Assembly (NCBI GenBank): GCA_002309035.1
Contig: DBWT01000014.1
Coordinates: 8,173 to 37,438 of the forward strand
Length of the DNA: 29,266 nt
Direction of reading: 5' to 3'
Source: Caryophanales bacterium UBA1231
Lineage (GTDB): Bacteria; Bacillota_I; Bacilli_A; ML615J-28; CAG-313
The notes under the pieces were generated by a model. That model had not been told where the DNA came from and ran no database searches. It was given only the letters and a program-made list of their open reading frames with translations. Shown here in pieces: positions 24,467 through 29,266 of the stretch; position 1 is the stretch's first letter; each line of letters opens with the position of its first letter. The position numbers were made by a program, and so were the translations under genes.

Positions 24467-25521
24467 TAAGAACCTACCTTTCTGATTAATTTTCTAATTA
24501 GACTATTTAAACCAATTGCACTTAAGAATAGTAAAGTCGCAATAGCGGAAGCATAACCTAATTCATAACGAGTACTAGTATAGTCGGTTAAGTGATTAAC
24601 GATTGTATGACCAGCATATTGAACGCTTGGGAAACCACAAAGTGCAGTAGTGATTGCACCAACACCTAAAGTGTTAGAAATCTGAATTACGGCACTAAAC
24701 AATAATTGTTCTTTAATACAAGGTAGAGTGATATACCAAAGTTCTTGCCAACGATTACGAATACCATCGATAGCACCAGCTTCATAATATTCTCTATTAA
24801 CGCCTTTTAGACCGGCAATTAATGTTAAGAAGTTAACACCTAAACTACACCAAAGTTGAACAACAATTACAATTGGTAAAATATATTTTGTATCTTTAAG
24901 CCATGTAATTGGTTCACGAATTATATTCATATTCATTAGGAGGGAGTTTGCCCATCCATAGTAGTCAGAACTGAAGATTAAGGCCCAAATTGATACGGCA
25001 CCAGTTAAAGCCGGAGCATAGAATACAAATGTTACAACGGCTCTTAAGAATCTTGGAAGTTCATTAATCAACCACGCAAATACGAATGATAACAAATATC
25101 CACCAGGGCCAACAATAACTGCGATAATTAAAGTATTTTTAATCGCAATTAAGAATATTGAGTCCTCTAAGAATAAATCTAAATAGTTTTGGAATCCTCT
25201 AAAATGAGGAAATTCTAACATGTTGAAATCAGTAAAACTTAGTAAGAAACTCATTACAACTGGAAGAATTGTGAACGTAAAGAATAATAATAAATATGGG
25301 AACATCATTAAATATAATTTACGATTCAAATAAAATTTTCTTCTTCCTGGTTTTTTCTTACTCCAAGCATCCATCTTTTGACTCTTATCAGCGTACCAAC
25401 GACGTAATTTAGTCCATACGTTATCTTTTTCTTCTGGTTTAATACGACCGGAAGTTGGAGCTAACGCATCATATGGATTAGAAACATTAGAATTATCAAG
25501 ATTTAATTTTTCTTCTTCCAT
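24466..25521 (-). CDS. Sugar ABC transporter permease, MalF/LplB type (first pair)
   Basis: 351 aa. The first ~65 residues are hydrophilic and cytoplasmic, then about six transmembrane segments start near residue 68 (YLMMFPYLLLFFTFTILP). The EAA-loop motif EAGAIDG lies at ~247-253, followed by ITLP. The gene starts 16 nt after the SBP stop with ribosome binding site AAAGGAG. The order SBP-MalF-MalG is the standard layout of CUT1 importers for oligosaccharides. Confidence 0.92.
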   Translation of the reverse strand: MEEEKLNLDNSNVSNPYDALAPTSGRIKPEEKDNVWTKLRRWYADKSQKMDAWSKKKPGRRKFYLNRKLYLMMFPYLLLFFTFTILPVVMSFLLSFTDFNMLEFPHFRGFQNYLDLFLEDSIFLIAIKNTLIIAVIVGPGGYLLSFVFAWLINELPRFLRAVVTFVFYAPALTGAVSIWALIFSSDYYGWANSLLMNMNIIREPITWLKDTKYILPIVIVVQLWCSLGVNFLTLIAGLKGVNREYYEAGAIDGIRNRWQELWYITLPCIKEQLLFSAVIQISNTLGVGAITTALCGFPSVQYAGHTIVNHLTDYTSTRYELGYASAIATLLFLSAIGLNSLIRKLIRKVGS

Positions 25522-25537
25522 TAATTAGGGCTCCTTT

Positions 25538-28500
25538 CTACTTACTTGCCGTTGGTAAACCAAACTCTGTACGCTTACGAGTGATTTCACCATTAATTAA
25601 TTCTACATATTCTTCAAGAGTTTCTCTTGGGTTAGAGTCATTATTAATAACTTCACGAATTGAATTTTCTAGGTTACGACCAATGTAGTAACCACCAGGT
25701 ACTTCAGGAACACCAAATGCTTCTTCAAATGCTGGAATTAATTTAGATAATTCTTTATTACTCCAAGCTATTTGTTGCATAGCATAGATGTTAGCTGTAT
25801 TATGACGAGCACCACTACCTAAAATTGATTCAATTTCAGTAGCGAATGATTTTTGTGTAACAGTATCAGTCCAGAACTTTAAGAATGCCCAAGACATTTC
25901 AGGGTCTTTTGCTTTCTTCATAATTACTGATGCAGTAGTTCCTAATGCTCCACGATGGTCAATATAAGGTGTACCATCTTCGGCAATTCTTGGTGTACCA
26001 GGGATTTGTGCAAAGTCCCATTTACCAGCGATATCTGGCGCAAATACTGATAAAGTATTATACAAAGTGAATGATGCAATACCAATTGGCATTTCACCAC
26101 TACGGAAACGGTTCGAGAAGCTTGCAGCTTTTTCGAAACTGTAATCACTGAAATAACTACACCATTGTTCAAATGCTTTCTTAGCAACTTCTGTTGAGAA
26201 GTCACATGCAGTATAATCATCAGTATAGAACTGTCCGCCCATTTGATATAGAAGTGTTGCATAAATTTGTGATCCAGCACCTTCTAGTGGCAAATAGAAA
26301 CTTAAGTTAGATACTTGAAGTTCAGTAACAAGGTTAATAACATCATCCCATGTTTGAGGAATTTCCCAACCATTATCCGCAAAGATATCTGTACGATAGA
26401 ACATTACAAGATATGATACCGTATTAGGCATACCATAACAGCCACGATGACCAGTCTTATCAGTTAGATAATATGGAACCATTTCAGCAGCAGTGTAACG
26501 TGCTTGCCATGTTTCTTCAAAATCAGGGAATGAACTAATATCATAAATCGCATTACGTAATGCATAATTTACTGGTAAACCACCATCAACGTTAATTGCA
26601 ACATCAGGTCCTGTACCCGCAAGAGTTGCTGGTAATAATACACCAGCCGCAAGTACTTTCAAAATGACATTACATTCAACGTTCTTATAATTTGTTGTAT
26701 CATAAATGAAGTTTTGGTCAATTAAACTCTTAATAACATTAGCTTGTTCACGACCAGAATCAGCACTAGTTAAGAACCAAACTTCAATTTCACGATCAAA
26801 TCCTTTAGGATCAGTTACACCAATTGATTCATAATCGAACCAGAATGATTGAACAAATCCTCTTGTCTTAAACCATAAGCTTTGGAAGAAATTATCACAA
26901 GCTCTTGGTAAGTCACTTGTCTTATCATCAGTATAAACAAATAATGATTCAATTGTTAGAGATTGTTTTTGGATATCAAGAATCCAAGTACCAAGTGAAG
27001 AAAGATTAGATTTGAATGTTGATAAGTCTTTCGTAACATTACGAGGTTTAGTCGCAAATCCACCAACATCTTCTAATACACCATCACCATTAGCATCAAC
27101 TTTACCACCAATTTGTAATACTAATTTATCAAGTACGTTATTTAAACTACTCTTTTCACCTGTAAGTTCAGTGATATATTTTGATACATCATTTAATTGA
27201 ATTGCACAATCACTAAAGATCTTTTGCATATCGACATCAAGACGACATCTACTAGATCCATATGGATATAAGTTGTAATCAGCGTAATCATCAGGGTTTG
27301 CTGTTGTAATAGCGATAATCTTTAAATATAAAGCATTTAATTTATCTACAACATCTTGAACTGATGAAATTGCTTCACCATATTCACCAAGCGTTGCTTG
27401 TAATGAAATAGTATGTGCTCCAGCAGTCAAATAAATGAAATATGGATTTCCATCATTATCACCGATAGTTGTGATACTATAATTTGAATCATAATAGAAA
27501 CGACAATTAGCGGCTTCATTGAATGGTTGAACACCATCTACTAAAAATCTTCTTGTTGCGAATAATCCACGAGCTAAATCTTGTTTTGTACGGAACGCAA
27601 TTTTGTATAAGCCATCAGTTGGTACTTCAATTTTCCATGACATATAATCACCAGGAGTCGACCATTTAGATCCACCAACTGCATTATATTTAGTCTTAAC
27701 TGGATGACTTGGATTATTTGTAGCACTTGTTCTATCAGAAATAGGATATAAAGTAGGAGATGAAGAAACACGAATACGTGGGTCTTCTACTTCTAATTTT
27801 TCTAAAACATTGGTTGCACTATTTTCATTAACATTCTTTTCTTGCTTGATTTTTGCAATGTAATCAGCATATACTAGCATTTCATAATCAACTGGTGAAC
27901 AAATTTCTAACTTAGTGATAACTAAATTGTCACGAATGCTTTCAAAGGCAATCGTATTATTTCCTTCTTTTAGATAAATATAATATGGTTGATATACATA
28001 ACCAGTTGGATCTTGAACATAAGTTTCACGATATTCAAATACTTCTTTTTGACTTGGTTTAATATCATTATCATTAATATCTTGACGGAATAATAATCCT
28101 TTATCTAAAGTTTCTTGTGATACATCATCAGTATATAAACGGTAGAATGATAAACTAGCAAGTTCTGAGAATAATGTTTGACCATTAATAATTAATGATC
28201 TTTGTGGATTAGATCCTTTTCCTTCAGGAATGAAATAATTAATTTTTATAAAATATAAACCTGTTTTTGCAACGTTCACATTATATGTTAAAGTGCCATC
28301 TTCACTCATATAATAACCAGTGTCACCTTGAAGGTAAGAGCCATATTTTGCTTTAGCTAAACCATTAACATCGCCATCAGGCCAGTTCTTAATAGCTTCA
28401 TCAGAGCCAGTCACAACACCATCATTACCATTAATTGCGATATTAATGCCTTCAGTTGCCCCAACTAAAGCCGCAAAACGATGTAAATAATTATTGGAAA

Positions 28501-28810
28501 CATTTGAGCCATCATATAAATCAATTGCATCCATCTCACCTTTTGGAATGCCTAATTCATCAAGACTCTTAATGTATGTTAAATAATTACCAATTGAAAT
28601 TTTAGGACCTAAGTTAACTGATTTAGGATTGCCATTAACGATTACATCATTTACAACAACATCACTTTCAATAATGCTTTGTGATGTAATTTGTTTTTTA
28701 TTGGTATAACTCTTAATAATGCTATAACCAAGAACAACAACTAATAAGCCAAGTAAAGTAAATAAAGCAATCTTCTTTGTAATCTTAGCGTTTATTTTTC
28801 CTTTTTTCAT
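25538..28810 (-). CDS. Large membrane-anchored solute-binding protein with two N-terminal carbohydrate-binding-like modules
   Basis: 1090 aa, more than twice a normal SBP. An uncleaved-looking N-terminal membrane anchor (~13-33) has no lipobox Cys. Two galactose-binding-like/CBM-like beta modules (~150-305 and ~375-500) each have the '...V...GLY.I...' and 'YYIYLKEGNNTI' / 'YFIYLTAGAHTI' strands. A helical linker (~505-640) leads to a family-1 SBP domain (~672-1085) with GPDVAINVDGG, YGMPNTVSYLVMFYRTDIF and WAFLKFWTD motifs. It supplies the first permease pair downstream. The start overlaps the upstream stop (ATGA at 28810-28807) and has a GGGAGA ribosome binding site. Multi-point binding of a polymeric glycan is inferred; the ligand is not visible. 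Confidence 0.85.
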   Translation of the reverse strand: MKKGKINAKITKKIALFTLLGLLVVVLGYSIIKSYTNKKQITSQSIIESDVVVNDVIVNGNPKSVNLGPKISIGNYLTYIKSLDELGIPKGEMDAIDLYDGSNVSNNYLHRFAALVGATEGINIAINGNDGVVTGSDEAIKNWPDGDVNGLAKAKYGSYLQGDTGYYMSEDGTLTYNVNVAKTGLYFIKINYFIPEGKGSNPQRSLIINGQTLFSELASLSFYRLYTDDVSQETLDKGLLFRQDINDNDIKPSQKEVFEYRETYVQDPTGYVYQPYYIYLKEGNNTIAFESIRDNLVITKLEICSPVDYEMLVYADYIAKIKQEKNVNENSATNVLEKLEVEDPRIRVSSSPTLYPISDRTSATNNPSHPVKTKYNAVGGSKWSTPGDYMSWKIEVPTDGLYKIAFRTKQDLARGLFATRRFLVDGVQPFNEAANCRFYYDSNYSITTIGDNDGNPYFIYLTAGAHTISLQATLGEYGEAISSVQDVVDKLNALYLKIIAITTANPDDYADYNLYPYGSSRCRLDVDMQKIFSDCAIQLNDVSKYITELTGEKSSLNNVLDKLVLQIGGKVDANGDGVLEDVGGFATKPRNVTKDLSTFKSNLSSLGTWILDIQKQSLTIESLFVYTDDKTSDLPRACDNFFQSLWFKTRGFVQSFWFDYESIGVTDPKGFDREIEVWFLTSADSGREQANVIKSLIDQNFIYDTTNYKNVECNVILKVLAAGVLLPATLAGTGPDVAINVDGGLPVNYALRNAIYDISSFPDFEETWQARYTAAEMVPYYLTDKTGHRGCYGMPNTVSYLVMFYRTDIFADNGWEIPQTWDDVINLVTELQVSNLSFYLPLEGAGSQIYATLLYQMGGQFYTDDYTACDFSTEVAKKAFEQWCSYFSDYSFEKAASFSNRFRSGEMPIGIASFTLYNTLSVFAPDIAGKWDFAQIPGTPRIAEDGTPYIDHRGALGTTASVIMKKAKDPEMSWAFLKFWTDTVTQKSFATEIESILGSGARHNTANIYAMQQIAWSNKELSKLIPAFEEAFGVPEVPGGYYIGRNLENSIREVINNDSNPRETLEEYVELINGEITRKRTEFGLPTASK

Positions 28811-29266
28811 ATTTTTTCTCCCGTTTTAAGATAATCTAAAACAACTTTGACAAATTCATAGAAATATTCAAGATATGATAAACTTGATTTAAGTCCACCT
28901 TTCTTATTTCTTCTAAGCCATAATTTCTTTTGATTATCAAGATATTCTTCTTTGTCTTTAAGAAGATTTTCTAATAATTTAATTTTTTCATCATTTGGTA
29001 AATCACTAGTAAAACAAATATTAACAGTAGTAATTAAATGAATAGTTTTAATTGTTTGTTTAATTTCTTCAATTGTTAAATCTGTTTCATCATTATTTAC
29101 ATCAATATATTTAATTTCTTCTAATTTTGTTTTAAAGAAATTCTCCATAATTTCATATTTATGATATGGTAATAAATATGAACTTGTCTTATTCTTGAAA
29201 AATTCAATTGGGTTTTCTACTTTTTCGCCTGTTGCACAACATCCCCACATAAATGTGTAGAATGTA
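28807..29266 (-). CDS. C-terminal part of an unidentified protein, possibly a GH20-like hexosaminidase (runs off right edge)
   Basis: The frame is open to the window edge: five further codons, TFYTF, precede the Met at 29250. This is therefore very probably the tail of a longer protein rather than a 147-aa gene. The visible part has MWGCCATGEK and then mostly helical, lysine-rich sequence ending with LWLRRNKKGGLKSS and an amphipathic helix. The WG...GE and WL..NK.GGL patterns remind me of the C-terminal ends of some GH20 exo-hexosaminidases, but this is weak. It shares an ATGA junction with the SBP gene, so it is part of the same operon. Confidence 0.45.
   Translation of the reverse strand, partial: TFYTFMWGCCATGEKVENPIEFFKNKTSSYLLPYHKYEIMENFFKTKLEEIKYIDVNNDETDLTIEEIKQTIKTIHLITTVNICFTSDLPNDEKIKLLENLLKDKEEYLDNQKKLWLRRNKKGGLKSSLSYLEYFYEFVKVVLDYLKTGEKI

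Noticed and set aside
15208..28810. An ABC ATPase belonging to the importer
   Set aside because: No open frame contains Walker A/LSGGQ motifs; the permeases must use an ATPase encoded elsewhere.
1..29266. TGA read as Trp (Mycoplasma code)
   Set aside because: TGA terminates several genes, including those with ATGA junctions, and Trp positions such as TIWHEP in AnmK use TGG.
1..29266. CRISPR arrays, tRNA/rRNA genes, insertion sequences or phage genes
   Set aside because: No regularly spaced repeats, cloverleaf/rRNA-like sequence, transposase motifs or terminal inverted repeats were seen; almost all the sequence is taken up by the listed genes.

Overview
The window is AT-rich, strictly single-stranded (every convincing gene is on the minus strand) and densely packed, with ATGA or TAATG junctions and strong AGGAGG-type ribosome binding sites. 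TGA is used as a stop and Trp is encoded by TGG, so the code is standard. Low G+C, lipoproteins with an IGC lipobox, MalF/MalG-type permeases, and DUF5696-, YIP1- and YesL-like partners point to Bacillota/Mycoplasmatota, for example an uncultured Bacilli, Acholeplasma-like or RF39-like lineage. The species cannot be fixed from the sequence alone. The theme is capture, import and catabolism of amino sugars, most plausibly peptidoglycan fragments.

Region A (transcribed from the right edge to 15208) looks like one large operon. In order it holds the C-terminal end of a probable glycosidase, a 1090-aa membrane-anchored solute-binding protein (SBP) with two carbohydrate-binding-like modules, a MalF/MalG permease pair, a beta-propeller + TPR membrane protein, a YIP1-type membrane protein, a 1157-aa DUF5696-like surface protein, and a second MalF/MalG pair whose MalF has a long N-terminal extension. 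No ABC ATPase is present, so a shared MsmX-type ATPase elsewhere is expected.

Region B (15150 to 9403) follows an intercistronic hairpin that overlaps the nagZ ribosome binding site. It holds a GH3 beta-N-acetylglucosaminidase (NagZ), glucosamine-6-P deaminase (NagB), a tandem-GNAT acetyltransferase resembling clostridial GlmA, and a lipoprotein SBP with four bacterial Ig-like (Big_2) domains. Region C (9180 to 6388) is a paralogous SBP lipoprotein with five Big_2 domains. It has its own strong promoter and a textbook intrinsic terminator.

Region D (6269 to the left edge) starts from its own promoter. It encodes a YesL/DUF624-like membrane protein with a large inserted soluble domain, a NamZ (GH171/DUF1343) exo-N-acetylmuramidase without a signal peptide, a fusion of GH3 NagZ to a MupG/DUF871 (GH170) domain, AnmK (anhydro-MurNAc kinase) and the start of MurQ (MurNAc-6-P etherase).

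The genes compose a nearly complete cytoplasmic pathway. Imported GlcNAc/MurNAc oligomers would be re-acetylated if needed (GlmA-like), trimmed from the non-reducing end by NagZ (GlcNAc) and NamZ (MurNAc), phosphorylated at least for the anhydro form (AnmK), cleaved by MurQ to GlcNAc-6-P and D-lactate, and after deacetylation (NagA not in the window) converted to fructose-6-P by NagB. The most unusual element is the NagZ-MupG fusion. The most elaborate is the two-permease-pair operon with its DUF5696/YIP1/propeller partners. The link between that transporter and peptidoglycan is inferred from neighbourhood, not shown directly.
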